A DNA stretch of 64,000 bases from Martelella mediterranea DSM 17316 (lineage in GTDB: Bacteria; Pseudomonadota; Alphaproteobacteria; Rhizobiales; Rhizobiaceae), in the NCBI RefSeq assembly GCF_002043005.1, contig NZ_CP020330.1, forward strand, positions 1,940,001-2,004,000, given 5' to 3'. Of the stretch, positions 1-7,963 are shown one piece after another. The translations under genes and the position numbers were made by a program. Numbering within the stretch: position 1 is the stretch's first letter; every line of letters begins with the position of its first letter. The notes under the pieces were generated by a model that was given only the letters and a program-made list of their open reading frames with translations, was not told the DNA's origin and made no database searches.

Positions 1-188
1 CGGAGACGGATATGAATGCCGAGTGGCTGGCATCGCCGGACGCGCGCGCCGGCGCGGAGGCCCTCTCGGTCTTCTCACGTGTCGGAAAGCCGGAAGACGT
101 TGCCGACGTCATCGCCTTCCTGGCATCGAACGAGGCGCGGTGGACGACGGGTCAGATGATCGATGCGACCGGCGGCGCGCGGATCTGA
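1..188 (+). CDS. SDR-family oxidoreductase, C-terminal part (5' end outside window)
   Basis: The open frame runs in from the left edge and stops at TGA 186-188. The visible 61 residues end in a pattern typical of classical short-chain dehydrogenases/reductases: a GKPEDVADVIAFLAS segment followed by TTGQMIDATGG, the region that closes the Rossmann core and forms the subunit interface. The cofactor-binding TGxxxGxG motif and the YxxxK catalytic pair lie outside the window, so substrate and cofactor cannot be judged. The gene that follows is on the opposite strand, so this is the end of a transcription unit. Confidence 0.8.
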   Translation, partial: ETDMNAEWLASPDARAGAEALSVFSRVGKPEDVADVIAFLASNEARWTTGQMIDATGGARI

Positions 189-291
189 ATAACCCCCGCT
201 ACGCGGCCATGAGAGGTCCGCTCATGGCCGTGGCGAGCGCGCCGCACTCAAAATGCGCTCGCCGCAGCGTCGTTATCGCAAAGCTGTCAGA

Positions 292-876
292 TCAGCTCAA
301 TCCTTCTTCCTCAAGCGCCCGGATGACCGAGGGCATTGCCCTCATACGTTTCAGGCAGTTCAGCAGGTTTGCGGGCAGGTCAACGCCGCTCCGTGGCGCG
401 ACCATCAGGACCCAGAAGAGATAGCAGTCGGCAATCGTCATCTCGGAACTGATCAGGAATGCCTTGTCGCCCATCTGATCGGCGAGAAGCGCGAAGGCCT
501 TCTCGATCTTCTCGCGGGCGCGCTGCTTTTCCGGTTCGGGGAAATCCCTGAAGAACGGGGCGTAGGCGCCGTGGATTTCGCTGGACATGTAGGCGAGCGC
601 CTCGAGTGTCCGCCACCTGAGCAGGCGGTCTTCGGGCAGAAGCTTGCCGCTTTCCTCGGCGATATAGGCCAGGATGACCTGGTTCTCGGTCAGGACCACT
701 CCGTCGTCCATCTCAAGGGCCGGAATGTAGCCCTTCGGGTTGAGCGCCAGAAAATCGCGACCGTCCCCGGTCCTTTTTTCGTGGTCGATGCTGACGAGCT
801 GATAGGCAAGCCCGGCCTCGATGAGCGCGATGTGATCGGCCAGGCTGCAGGCGCCGGGATAATAAAACAGCTTCAT
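292..876 (-). CDS. Glutathione S-transferase family protein
   Basis: A 194-residue protein of normal cytosolic GST length. It opens with MKLFYYPGACSLADHIAL, the thioredoxin-fold N-terminal domain in which the SLADH stretch carries the glutathione-contacting residues of the beta-class-like bacterial GSTs, and continues with DGVVLTENQVILAYIAE (the cis-Pro/ENQ region) before an all-helical C-terminal domain. I chose the ATG at 876 because AAGGAG lies a few bases upstream; a longer frame to 948 has no such site. It is divergent from the HxlR regulator at 1000, about 120 bases apart, which suggests that regulator controls it. GSTs of this type conjugate or isomerise electrophiles; the substrate is not predictable. 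Confidence 0.88.
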   Translation of the reverse strand: MKLFYYPGACSLADHIALIEAGLAYQLVSIDHEKRTGDGRDFLALNPKGYIPALEMDDGVVLTENQVILAYIAEESGKLLPEDRLLRWRTLEALAYMSSEIHGAYAPFFRDFPEPEKQRAREKIEKAFALLADQMGDKAFLISSEMTIADCYLFWVLMVAPRSGVDLPANLLNCLKRMRAMPSVIRALEEEGLS

Positions 877-999
877 ATGTGGTCTCCTTGTCTGAACCCG
901 GCCAGAGTCAATTTCTGGAACCAGGTCTGAATTGTTGACCACAGCCATTTATGGGACTTAAAAAGGGCCGTCAAAAGCATAAATTCCGGAGCAGGTCAG

Positions 1000-1368
1000 A
1001 TGGATATGACCGTCAAGTCCGCCGGCGCCGATTGCCGCGCCGTCAGCGAGATCCTCAGCCGCATCGGCGATAAGTGGACGATCCAGGTGGTCGTCGCGCT
1101 TCGCCCGGGCCCACACCGCTTCAACGAAATCAAGCGGCGCGTCGGCGGCATTTCGCAGCAGATGCTGACCAGGACGCTCAAGACGCTGGAACGGGACGGC
1201 ATGATCGAACGCAGCGTGCGCCACACCACGCCGCCGCAGGTCGCATACGCCCTGACGCCGCTCGGACATTCCCTGTCCGACACGGCAAAGCATCTCGCCG
1301 ATTGGGCGGCGGCCCACCGTGGAGCGATCGCGGACAACCGCATCCGTTACGACAACCGTAAGCCTTGA
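1000..1368 (+). CDS. HxlR-family winged-helix transcriptional regulator
   Basis: 122 residues, the usual size of HxlR regulators. The DNA-binding domain is visible as SEILSRIGDKWTIQVVVAL followed by RFNEIKRRVGGISQQMLTRT and the wing around LERDGMIERSVR. A cysteine at residue 12 sits where many family members carry a redox- or electrophile-sensing Cys. The divergent neighbour is a glutathione S-transferase, so an electrophile-responsive repressor/activator of that gene is a reasonable inference. The spacer has a TTGACC box at 935-940 in front of this gene and a CTGG-AA-CCAG inverted repeat at 915-924 that could be its operator. Confidence 0.88.
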   Translation: MDMTVKSAGADCRAVSEILSRIGDKWTIQVVVALRPGPHRFNEIKRRVGGISQQMLTRTLKTLERDGMIERSVRHTTPPQVAYALTPLGHSLSDTAKHLADWAAAHRGAIADNRIRYDNRKP

Positions 1369-1440
1369 TGCGTTCACCGTGGCAATAGGGCCGAAGCCCG
1401 GACCATCCACACCGGAACGCCTGAATTGGCCTGAGCATCT

Positions 1441-2445
1441 TCAGGGCAGGAAAGCGCCGTCATCCGCCGCTACGGGAAACTGACTGACCCGATCTGAGGC
1501 CCTGCCATCAGCTTGGCGCTTCACAGGCGACAACCCGCCGGTCTCCCGCAAGTAGCGACGCGGCGGACAACCCATTTCACGTTTGAACGCCGCGGCGAAG
1601 GCGTATTCCGACACATATCCCAGCGAGGTCGCGATTTCGGCGATACTGTCGCGGGTTTCGATCAGCCGTTCGCCCGCCAGCATCATGCGCCAGCGGGTGA
1701 GATAGGCGATCGGCGTCGCGCCGACCTTCCGCTTGAACCGCTGCGCAAAGACGGTGCGCGACATACCGACCTCCCGGGCCAGCGTCTCCAGGGACCAGGC
1801 ACGCGCGGGCTCCCCGTGAATCGCGCGGATCGCCGGGCCGACATGCGGATCGGCGAGCGCGGCGAGCCAGCCGGTCTCGTCCGGACCCTGTTCCTCCACA
1901 TGAAGACGCAGCGCCTGGACCAGCATCATGTGTGAAAGCTGTTGCGCCATCAGCGACGATCCGGCGCGCGCCTCCCGCATCTCCTCCATCATCATTTCGA
2001 TCAAGCCCCGCAGCCGCGCCTGGCCGCCGGTGGCTCTTATGCGAATGAGCGGCGGCAGCGATCGCAGGAGCAGCGCGGCATGCCGTCCGCTGACCTCGAA
2101 GCGACTGCCGACCAGATAGCACGCCCCGCCGCCATTGACGGAGATGACATTGCCGCTGCTGTCGGGGTCGAGCACCTCGCTTGCCGGACGGGGCGCAACA
2201 TCTGGTCCGCTGGCGATGATGACGTCCCGCCCGCTCGGCAGCACGAAGCATTCGCCGGCGGCCAGCCGGATGGCTGTCTCCGTCCCCTCCGCCTTCAGCC
2301 AGCAGCTACCGCGGATCACCGCGTAGCATTTGATCCGCCCGGCAAGGTCATCGAGTGAAAGCGCCCATTCGCCGCCGGCGTCGAAACCGGCGGTGATGTA
2401 GCTCCGGGGCTTCAGCAGTGACAGCAGGTCGGACAACGGGTCCAT
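1441..2445 (-). CDS. AraC-family transcriptional regulator with N-terminal cupin
   Basis: 334 residues. The N-terminal part (about residues 1-190) is an AraC-type cupin sensor (CYAVIRGSCWLKAEG, LAAGECFVLPSG). The last 100 residues hold the double helix-turn-helix: WSLETLAREVGMSRTVFAQRF and then SIAEIATSLGYVSEYAFAAAF ending in the usual CPPRRYLRE. The ATG at 2445 starts directly before the cupin domain (MDPLSDLLSLLKPRS); the frame is open further upstream but that extension looks unlike the family. It is divergent from the SRPBCC and oxidoreductase genes at 2567-4044, which are its likely targets. Confidence 0.88.
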   Translation of the reverse strand: MDPLSDLLSLLKPRSYITAGFDAGGEWALSLDDLAGRIKCYAVIRGSCWLKAEGTETAIRLAAGECFVLPSGRDVIIASGPDVAPRPASEVLDPDSSGNVISVNGGGACYLVGSRFEVSGRHAALLLRSLPPLIRIRATGGQARLRGLIEMMMEEMREARAGSSLMAQQLSHMMLVQALRLHVEEQGPDETGWLAALADPHVGPAIRAIHGEPARAWSLETLAREVGMSRTVFAQRFKRKVGATPIAYLTRWRMMLAGERLIETRDSIAEIATSLGYVSEYAFAAAFKREMGCPPRRYLRETGGLSPVKRQADGRASDRVSQFPVAADDGAFLP

Positions 2446-2566
2446 GGCAAATCCGAACGATCGCGTAAAAATATGGCACTCTCTCACATAGATCGTATGG
2501 GCCAGCGTGTCTATCTGACAGTCTCGTTTCGCACGCCGACATGCATCATCGAAAGGGACAACACAC

Positions 2567-3007
2567 ATGACTGAGGTTTATGCGAGCGGCGTCATCGACG
2601 CCGATGCGGATACCGTCTGGGCCGGTTTGAGGGACTTCTCAGGCCCCGCGCGTTGGGTATGCAACATCGCGTCCAGCGATATCGAGGGCGAGCATGCTGT
2701 TGATCAGGTCGGCGCGGTCCGTCGCCTGGTGTTCGAAAGCGGCAATGAATTGCGCGAACGCCTGATCGCGCTGTCGGACCACGAGCGATATTTCCGCTAT
2801 GCCCTTCTGCCCCCGACATCGCTTCCGATCCATGACTATAACGGCAAGGTCCAGGTCCTGCCGGTTACGGATGGCAACCGCGCGCTGGTTTATTGGTGCG
2901 GCAACTTCACGATCCGCGAAGGCAATCCGGAAGAGGTCAAAGCCTGGGTCCAGGGCATTTACCAGCGCGACATCGATGATATGCGGGCCTATTTCGCCCG
3001 ATCCTGA
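2567..3007 (+). CDS. SRPBCC (START/Bet v1-like) family protein
   Basis: 146 residues with the polyketide-cyclase/dehydrase-like SRPBCC fold: an N-terminal strand leading into DADTVWAGLRDFSGPARW, a central beta-sheet with FESGNELRERLIALSDHERYF-type sequence, and a C-terminal long helix (VKAWVQGIYQRDIDDM). These proteins form a hydrophobic ligand-binding cavity; some act on cyclic intermediates, many have no known reaction. The ATG follows GAAAGGGA. The MDR oxidoreductase begins 83 bases downstream on the same strand and an AraC regulator is divergent, so the two probably form a small regulated operon. Confidence 0.82.
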   Translation: MTEVYASGVIDADADTVWAGLRDFSGPARWVCNIASSDIEGEHAVDQVGAVRRLVFESGNELRERLIALSDHERYFRYALLPPTSLPIHDYNGKVQVLPVTDGNRALVYWCGNFTIREGNPEEVKAWVQGIYQRDIDDMRAYFARS

Positions 3008-3090
3008 TCCTTACCCACGGAACAACGCTACCGAGACGGCATCTGCGCAAAGCCATTGGCCGTCTATGTCAAAGAACTGGAGAACGCACC

Positions 3091-4044
3091 ATGAAAGCTG
3101 CGATCATCACATCGCCCGAGGCTGGCCCCCGCTACGTCGATTTCCGGGAGCCGGAAGCCGGTGACGGCGAAGCCGTCATTTCGGTAACCGCGGCGCCGAT
3201 AAGCCCGATCGTGCGTGCCCGGGCCGCGCTGAAACCCGTATCGGATGACGGCAATGGTTTCGTGGCCGGCGTCGATGGGGTGGGGAGGGATGCGTCGGGC
3301 CGCCGCGTCTATTTTCTGTTTCCCAAGGCTCCCTTCGGCGCTCTGGCGGAGCGGACGCTTGTCCCGGCGGCGATGACCGTTCCCGTTCCGGACGGATTGA
3401 GCGACACGCGCGCCGCTGCCGTTGCAACCGCGGGGCTCGCATCCTGGGTTGCGCTGACCCGCCGCGTGCCGATCAGAGCTGGACAGACGGTTCTGGTCAC
3501 CGGCGCCAACGGCGCGGCCGGACGCATGGCCCTGGAGATCGCGCGGCATCTCGGCGCGGGACGCACCATCGCGGTCGTCCGTTCCGCTGACAAACTGGAT
3601 GGCCTTGCTGCCGACGCCGGCATCGCACTCGACGCGCGGGATGCAGACACGGCTCTGAAGACAGCGTTCGAGGCCGGCGTCGACATCGTCCTCGATTTCG
3701 TCTGGGGACCGGTGGCAGAGCGTGTTCTCGCCGCGGCCACGGCAGGGCGCGGTTCGCCCGCGGGCGAACCGGCGCGCACATACATGGTTCTCGGAACGCT
3801 CGGCGGCGCCACGGTGCCGCTTTCCGGGTACGGACTGCAAAGCTCGGGGCTCGACATTCTCGGCTCGGGTATCGGCTCGGTTCCGGTCCACGACTATCTG
3901 GCAGGCGCCGGCGAATTGATGGTCGCGGCGCAAAAAGCCGGATGGACGCTGCCCTTCAAGGTCGTGCCTCTCGCGGATATCGCCAGCGTATGGAGACGGT
4001 CGGCCGAAGTGCGCTACATCGTCCATCCGGACAGAACGGGCTAA
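3091..4044 (+). CDS. Quinone oxidoreductase-like MDR (zinc-independent alcohol dehydrogenase family) protein
   Basis: 317 residues with the GroES-like N-terminal half and a Rossmann half containing VLVTGANGAAGRMALEIARH, the NAD(P)-binding glycine pattern of quinone oxidoreductase-type medium-chain reductases. No cysteine/histidine set for structural or catalytic zinc is visible, in keeping with the zinc-independent branch. These enzymes reduce quinones, enones or enals with NADPH. The start at 3091 follows an AGAACGCACC leader with only a weak ribosome site. It lies downstream of the SRPBCC gene and is the last gene before a stretch of gene fragments. Confidence 0.85.
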   Translation: MKAAIITSPEAGPRYVDFREPEAGDGEAVISVTAAPISPIVRARAALKPVSDDGNGFVAGVDGVGRDASGRRVYFLFPKAPFGALAERTLVPAAMTVPVPDGLSDTRAAAVATAGLASWVALTRRVPIRAGQTVLVTGANGAAGRMALEIARHLGAGRTIAVVRSADKLDGLAADAGIALDARDADTALKTAFEAGVDIVLDFVWGPVAERVLAAATAGRGSPAGEPARTYMVLGTLGGATVPLSGYGLQSSGLDILGSGIGSVPVHDYLAGAGELMVAAQKAGWTLPFKVVPLADIASVWRRSAEVRYIVHPDRTG

Positions 4045-4149
4045 GGCCGCGCGGATTGCAATTCAATAACAGCGCGGACTTTCGTCTGGACCAGGGAACC
4101 TGATGCATTGGTCGACGGATTGACTCCGGTTCAGGGCAACGGTTCCAGC

Positions 4150-4302
4150 CGTGAGCTTTGCCCCGTAGCCCTTTCGGACCACCACGTCGTCGCCCTCGTC
4201 TGCATCGTTCGGCAGCTCGAACAGCCAGTGCATGGGAACGCCGACCGCATTGCTGATCCGCTCCACCGCGCGCAGCGAAGGCTGGCTCAGGCCGCGCTCA
4301 CC
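4150..4302 (-). pseudogene. Fragment of an XRE-cupin transcriptional regulator
   Basis: On the minus strand the frame gives GERGLSQPSLRAVERISN followed by AVGVPMHWLFELPNDADEGD and VVVRKGYGAKLT. This is the end of an XRE helix-turn-helix and the linker of the two-domain XRE-cupin regulators. The first half of the HTH and the whole cupin are missing: upstream the frame runs into the oxidoreductase fragment on the other strand, and downstream the similarity stops around 4150. It is a remnant, not a working regulator. Confidence 0.55.
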
Positions 4303-4551
4303 ATGGATGGCCTGCCGCATCTGCATATGTCCGATGACGGGCTGATGGTTGCGCTCGGCTACAATGGTCGGGGCATTGCCATGGCGACGGCGCTTGGAAC
4401 GGCGCTTGGCCGGAATATCGGCGAGGGCGCGCCGCTGGTGTTCCCCGTCACGCCCATCCGCCCGTTGTTCTGGCATGCGCTGCGCAAGCCGATCGTCAAT
4501 ATCGGCGTGCGCTGGTACTGGCTGAAGGATCGCCTCGGCTACGCATCGTGA
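4297..4551 (+). pseudogene. C-terminal fragment of a DAO-type FAD-dependent oxidoreductase
   Basis: The plus-strand frame from about 4297 to the stop at 4549-4551 reads LTMDGLPHLHMSDDGLMVAL followed by GYNGRGIAMATALGTALGRN and a PVTPIRPLFWHALR tail. This matches the C-terminal FAD-binding end of the DadA/PuuB-like amine oxidoreductases (the GYNGRG segment contacts FAD). The first roughly 350 residues are absent. The break is at the same place where the minus-strand XRE fragment loses its N-terminus, so one deletion probably fused the two genes. This combination (XRE-cupin regulator, FAD amine oxidase, omega-aminotransferase) is typical of polyamine/amine catabolism loci. Confidence 0.6.
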
Positions 4552-4639
4552 TTGGCGCTTGCAGGCCATCGGGCGGTTTTGTCGAAACGTCCGATGGCCT
4601 TGGTGCTCTTCCCGTTGGGGCGGGTTTTCTCCGTCCGCT

Positions 4640-5965
4640 TCAGTCTATCGTTTCAAGGACGCCGCGAAGGGTCTCCACCATCTGGCCGATCTGGTCTTCC
4701 TCGACGATCAGCGGCGGCGACAGGGCGATGATATCGCCGGTGACGCGGATCAAGAGCCCGGCCTCGAAGCACTTCACGAAAGCCTCATAGGCGCGCGCGC
4801 CGACCGCGCCATCGCGTGACTGAAGCTCGATGCCCGCCATCAGGCCGAGATTTCGGATATCCTTGACGAAGGGCGCCTCTTTCAGCGAATGGACAGCTTC
4901 TTCAAAGAGGTCCGCAAGCGAGGCGGCCCGCGTCAGCAGGCTGCGGCTTTCATAGACGTCGAGCGTCGCCATGCCGGCCGCGCATCCGAGCGGATGACCG
5001 GAATAGGTGTAGCCGTGGAACAGTTCGATGCTGCCCTCGGGGCCGGTCATGAAGGCGTCGTGGATATGGTTCTGCGCAAACACCGCGCCCATGGGCACCG
5101 TACCGTTGGTGAGGCCCTTGGCGGTGGTGTAGAGGTCGGGCCTGACGCCGAAATAGTCGACCGCGAAGGGCGTTCCCAGCCGGCCGAAACCGGTGATCAC
5201 CTCGTCGAAGATCAGCAGAATGCCGTGGCGGTCGCAGATTGCCCGGAGCCGTTCCAGGTAGCCCTTCGGCGGGATCAGCACGCCTGTGGAGCCCGCGACC
5301 GGCTCGACGATCACGGCCGCGATCGTCTCGGCCCCATGCAGCGCCACGATCCGCTCCAGATCGTCGGCAAGGTTCGCGCCGGTTTCCGGCTGGCCTTTCG
5401 TGAAGGCGTGGGCGGAGAGATCATGGGTGTGGGGGAGGTGATCGACGCCGGTGAGCAGCGTGCCGAAATGGCGGCGGTTGCTGACGATCCCGCCGACCGA
5501 GATGCCGCCGAAGCCGACGCCGTGATAGCCGCGCTCGCGGCCGATCAGCCTTGTGCGCGAGCCCTCGCCGCGGGCGCGGTGATAGGCAAGCGCGATCTTC
5601 AGCGCGGTATCGACCGATTCCGAACCCGAACCGGTGAAGAATACGTGGTCGAAACCCTCCGGCGCAAGCGCCTTCAGCCGTTCGGCAAAGGCGAAGGCCG
5701 CGGGGTGACCCAGCTGGAAGGAGGGCGCATAATCCATCTCCTCGAGCTGGCGGGTCACCGCCTCGGCGATCTCGCGATGGCCATGGCCGGCATTGCAGCA
5801 CCACAGCCCCGCGGTGCCATCGAGAATCTGGCGGCCGTCCTCGCTGCGGTAATACATCCCCTTGGCGCCGACCAGCATGCGCGGCGCTTCCTTGAATTGG
5901 CGGTTGGCTGTGAAGGGCATCCAGTAGGCGTCGAGCGCCCGATTATTGCCGACATGTGCGTTCAT
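4640..5965 (-). CDS. Class III omega-amino acid:pyruvate aminotransferase
   Basis: 441 residues, the normal size of PLP fold-type I class III aminotransferases. N-terminal LDAYWMPFTANRQFKEAPRM is characteristic of the beta-alanine/omega-amino acid:pyruvate aminotransferase subgroup. The phosphate-binding GSGSESVDTALKIA, the DEVITGFGRLG segment (Asp contacting the pyridine nitrogen) and the TTAKGLTNG segment with the Schiff-base lysine are all present. The start at 5965 has AAGGAGA a few bases before it. It faces the XRE-cupin regulator at 6085, its probable controller. Likely substrates are omega-amino acids or amines with pyruvate as acceptor. Confidence 0.9.
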   Translation of the reverse strand: MNAHVGNNRALDAYWMPFTANRQFKEAPRMLVGAKGMYYRSEDGRQILDGTAGLWCCNAGHGHREIAEAVTRQLEEMDYAPSFQLGHPAAFAFAERLKALAPEGFDHVFFTGSGSESVDTALKIALAYHRARGEGSRTRLIGRERGYHGVGFGGISVGGIVSNRRHFGTLLTGVDHLPHTHDLSAHAFTKGQPETGANLADDLERIVALHGAETIAAVIVEPVAGSTGVLIPPKGYLERLRAICDRHGILLIFDEVITGFGRLGTPFAVDYFGVRPDLYTTAKGLTNGTVPMGAVFAQNHIHDAFMTGPEGSIELFHGYTYSGHPLGCAAGMATLDVYESRSLLTRAASLADLFEEAVHSLKEAPFVKDIRNLGLMAGIELQSRDGAVGARAYEAFVKCFEAGLLIRVTGDIIALSPPLIVEEDQIGQMVETLRGVLETID

Positions 5966-6049
5966 GAGCGTTCTCCTTTCCCGCAATTTGCGCACCGTTT
6001 GCGAGCGGAGAAAAGTCTGTTTCTTTTCTGGCGCAGCCCATTGTTTTTG

Positions 6050-6077
6050 TTGAATTCGAAGGAGAGGTGTCTACAAT
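6050..6077 (+). promoter_or_regulatory. Candidate sigma70 promoter giving a leaderless mRNA for the XRE-cupin gene
   Basis: TTGAAT at 6050-6055 and TACAAT at 6072-6077 are separated by 16 bases, a good fit to -35/-10 spacing. The ATG at 6085 begins 7 bases after the -10 box, exactly where transcription should start, so the message may be leaderless. The AAGGAGAG at 6059-6066 lies inside the promoter, 18 bases before that ATG and directly touching a GTG at 6067. Confidence 0.5.
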
Positions 6078-6084
6078 CATAAAC

Positions 6085-6651
6085 ATGCAGAACACGGATG
6101 CGCTTTCGATCGATGTCGGCATCAGGCTGCGCGCCATCCGCGAGGCCCACGGCTACTCGCAGCGGGAGCTGGCGCGCCGCGCCGGCGTCACCAATGGTTT
6201 TATCTCGCAGCTTGAATCGGCCAGGATCAATACCTCGCTCAGCGCCCTGAAGCGGGTGCTGGACGGCATCCCGATCGGGCTTTCGGACTTTTTCGCCTAT
6301 GAGCCGGAGCGGCAGGACAAGGTATTCTATGCGGCCTCCGAACTCAGGGAGATCGGCAAGGGCCGCATCTCCTACAGACAGGTTGGCGGCAATCTGCTCG
6401 GCCATGATCTGCAGATGCTCTACGAGGTCTATGAACCGGGCGCCGATACCGGCCGGGTGATGCTGAGCCACGAGGGCGAGGAGGCCGGCATCGTGATCGA
6501 GGGCCATCTGGAGCTGACCGTGGACGGCGAGCGCAAGATCCTCGGTCCCGGCGATGCCTATCTGTTCAAGAGCCGCAAACCCCATCGGTTCAAGGCCCTC
6601 AGGAACGGCCGCTGTGTCGTCGTCAGCGCCTGCACGCCGCCGTCATTCTGA
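6085..6651 (+). CDS. XRE-family regulator with C-terminal cupin (PuuR-like)
   Basis: 188 residues from the ATG at 6085, or 194 from a GTG at 6067. Residues about 10-65 form the HTH: RLRAIREAHGYSQRELARRA, then FISQLESARINTSLSALKRV. Residues about 110-185 form a cupin (GIVIEGHLELTVDGE and GDAYLFKSRKPHRF), the ligand-sensing half. PuuR-like regulators with this layout control polyamine or amino-acid catabolism and often lie beside aminotransferases and aldehyde dehydrogenases; here the aminotransferase at 4640-5965 is divergent. Start choice is uncertain because promoter and ribosome site overlap. Confidence 0.87.
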   Translation: MQNTDALSIDVGIRLRAIREAHGYSQRELARRAGVTNGFISQLESARINTSLSALKRVLDGIPIGLSDFFAYEPERQDKVFYAASELREIGKGRISYRQVGGNLLGHDLQMLYEVYEPGADTGRVMLSHEGEEAGIVIEGHLELTVDGERKILGPGDAYLFKSRKPHRFKALRNGRCVVVSACTPPSF

Positions 6652-6682
6652 GGAGAACGTTCGCACGCGACAGGGCGCATAA

Positions 6683-6798
6683 GTCGCGACAACGTCGCGA
6701 CCGGACCACGCTGAGGGATCGGAAGCTCCAGCTTCGCTTTACATGGGCCATGAGCGTTCTGCTCCGAAGGTCGTCCTTTCACAGAAGGTTCATATCCC
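6683..6798. other. Hairpin-rich intergenic stretch, possible structured RNA or decayed repeat
   Basis: The 293-base gap between 6651 and 6945 has no convincing gene. It holds a row of short perfect hairpins: GTCGCGAC-AAC-GTCGCGAC (6683-6701), GAAGCT-CC-AGCTTC (6722-6735), CATG-GGC-CATG (6742-6752), GAGC-GTTCT-GCTC (6752-6764) and AAGG-TCGT-CCTT (6767-6778), the last four enclosed by GGGAT (6715-6719) and ATCCC (6794-6798). The first could terminate the XRE-cupin transcript. I do not recognise the element; strand is undetermined. Confidence 0.3.
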
Positions 6799-6944
6799 AC
6801 CAAGACCCGGGAAACGTGGCAAGACTGACTGCATCCTGAGGAGAAGCGCTCCGCGCTGACCGCGACAAGTACCTTCATCATTGAGCGGTGGCCATGTACT
6901 CTAGAACTGTTCGTGTCCCGGCCCTGAATGGATCAGGTGGGAGG

Positions 6945-7850
6945 CTAGCTGGATTCGGCGAAGAAGGTGCGAAAGTCGCAGCATTGTTGCGCCATTTCGG
7001 CAATGCGTTTCTTGAAACTGGAACTACGGTCGTGACGGTAAAGCACGGCGTAGCGAATGTGTGGCAGGTCGCCGCGCATGGCCAGGTGCTTCAGCCTTCC
7101 GTCCCGAACGAGCTGCCGGGTCACCGGTACGGGCAGATAGCTGACGCCCAGGCCTGAAACCGTGAAGCCGATCTGCGCCAACATGCTTTCGCAATAGATC
7201 GTCTTGGAGGGGATAATATTATGCTCGGCAAGCCAGCGGCCGTAGATAAGACCCGTGCCGGAGCGGGTGCCTTGAACCAGCATGGTAAAATTTGAAAGAT
7301 CCTCGAGCGACAAGGTTTCCCCGCCCGGATCAAGTTCCGGGACGCACATCCAGGCATTCTCCACGGCCTTCAGCGGCGTCACGACGCAGCGCGAATCGTT
7401 GAACACGTCGGGAATGACGATCAGATCGATCGTATCGTCCATCAGGCGGTCGAAAAGCGTCGCGCTGAGTTCGACCTCCGGTTCGATGCTGACGCGCGGA
7501 TATTCTGTCTTGATTTCCTTCACGAGCTGGGGAAGCCAGGTCATGGCGGTCAGCTCCGTGACCCCGATCCGGAAGTGCCGGATCAAAACCTGGTTTGAGC
7601 TGACGCGCTCGATGAAATTGTCGCGCTCCTCAAGCAGGGACTTGGCATAGTGCAGGATTTCCGCGCCCTTCTCTGTCAGGCGCGCTGTGCGCTTTGACCG
7701 GTCGAAAATTTCGACGCTGAACTGCTGTTCCAGCTCCTGCACCCGCTTCGAGATTGCCGACTGGGTGGTGTTGAGACGGTCGGCAGCCGCTGCGAAGCTC
7801 CCAAGTTCGGTTATCCAGTATATCGCTTCAAGCTGTTTGAAGGTAATCAA
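6945..7850 (-). CDS. LysR-family transcriptional regulator
   Basis: 301 residues from a TTG at 7850 that has AGGGAG upstream; an ATG at 7889 gives a 314-residue form. The N-terminal winged HTH is clear: FKQLEAIYWITELGSFAAAA, RLNTTQSAISKRVQELEQ, IFDRSKRTARLTEKG. The remaining 210 residues form the periplasmic-binding-protein-like effector domain. It lies at the end of a minus-strand series TRAP transporter - aminotransferase - RraA aldolase - LysR, so it likely controls those genes and senses their substrate or an intermediate. A 113-base gap with no clear terminator separates it from the aldolase gene. Confidence 0.9.
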   Translation of the reverse strand: MITFKQLEAIYWITELGSFAAAADRLNTTQSAISKRVQELEQQFSVEIFDRSKRTARLTEKGAEILHYAKSLLEERDNFIERVSSNQVLIRHFRIGVTELTAMTWLPQLVKEIKTEYPRVSIEPEVELSATLFDRLMDDTIDLIVIPDVFNDSRCVVTPLKAVENAWMCVPELDPGGETLSLEDLSNFTMLVQGTRSGTGLIYGRWLAEHNIIPSKTIYCESMLAQIGFTVSGLGVSYLPVPVTRQLVRDGRLKHLAMRGDLPHIRYAVLYRHDRSSSFKKRIAEMAQQCCDFRTFFAESS

Positions 7851-7963
7851 GCGGTCGCGCTCCCTCTGCCGGCCTTGCAGGTCCGGCATACACTCTGCGG
7901 ATTTTGCCGTCGCGGGCAAGAGCCCGCAAGCCTTCAGAGGGAGGCGGGTGATACCGGATTCTG

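Noticed and set aside
6558..6881. 107-codon minus-strand frame overlapping the XRE-cupin end and the hairpin region
   Set aside because: No domain, no ribosome site, and it overlaps a supported gene; the hairpin content suggests RNA or repeat rather than protein.
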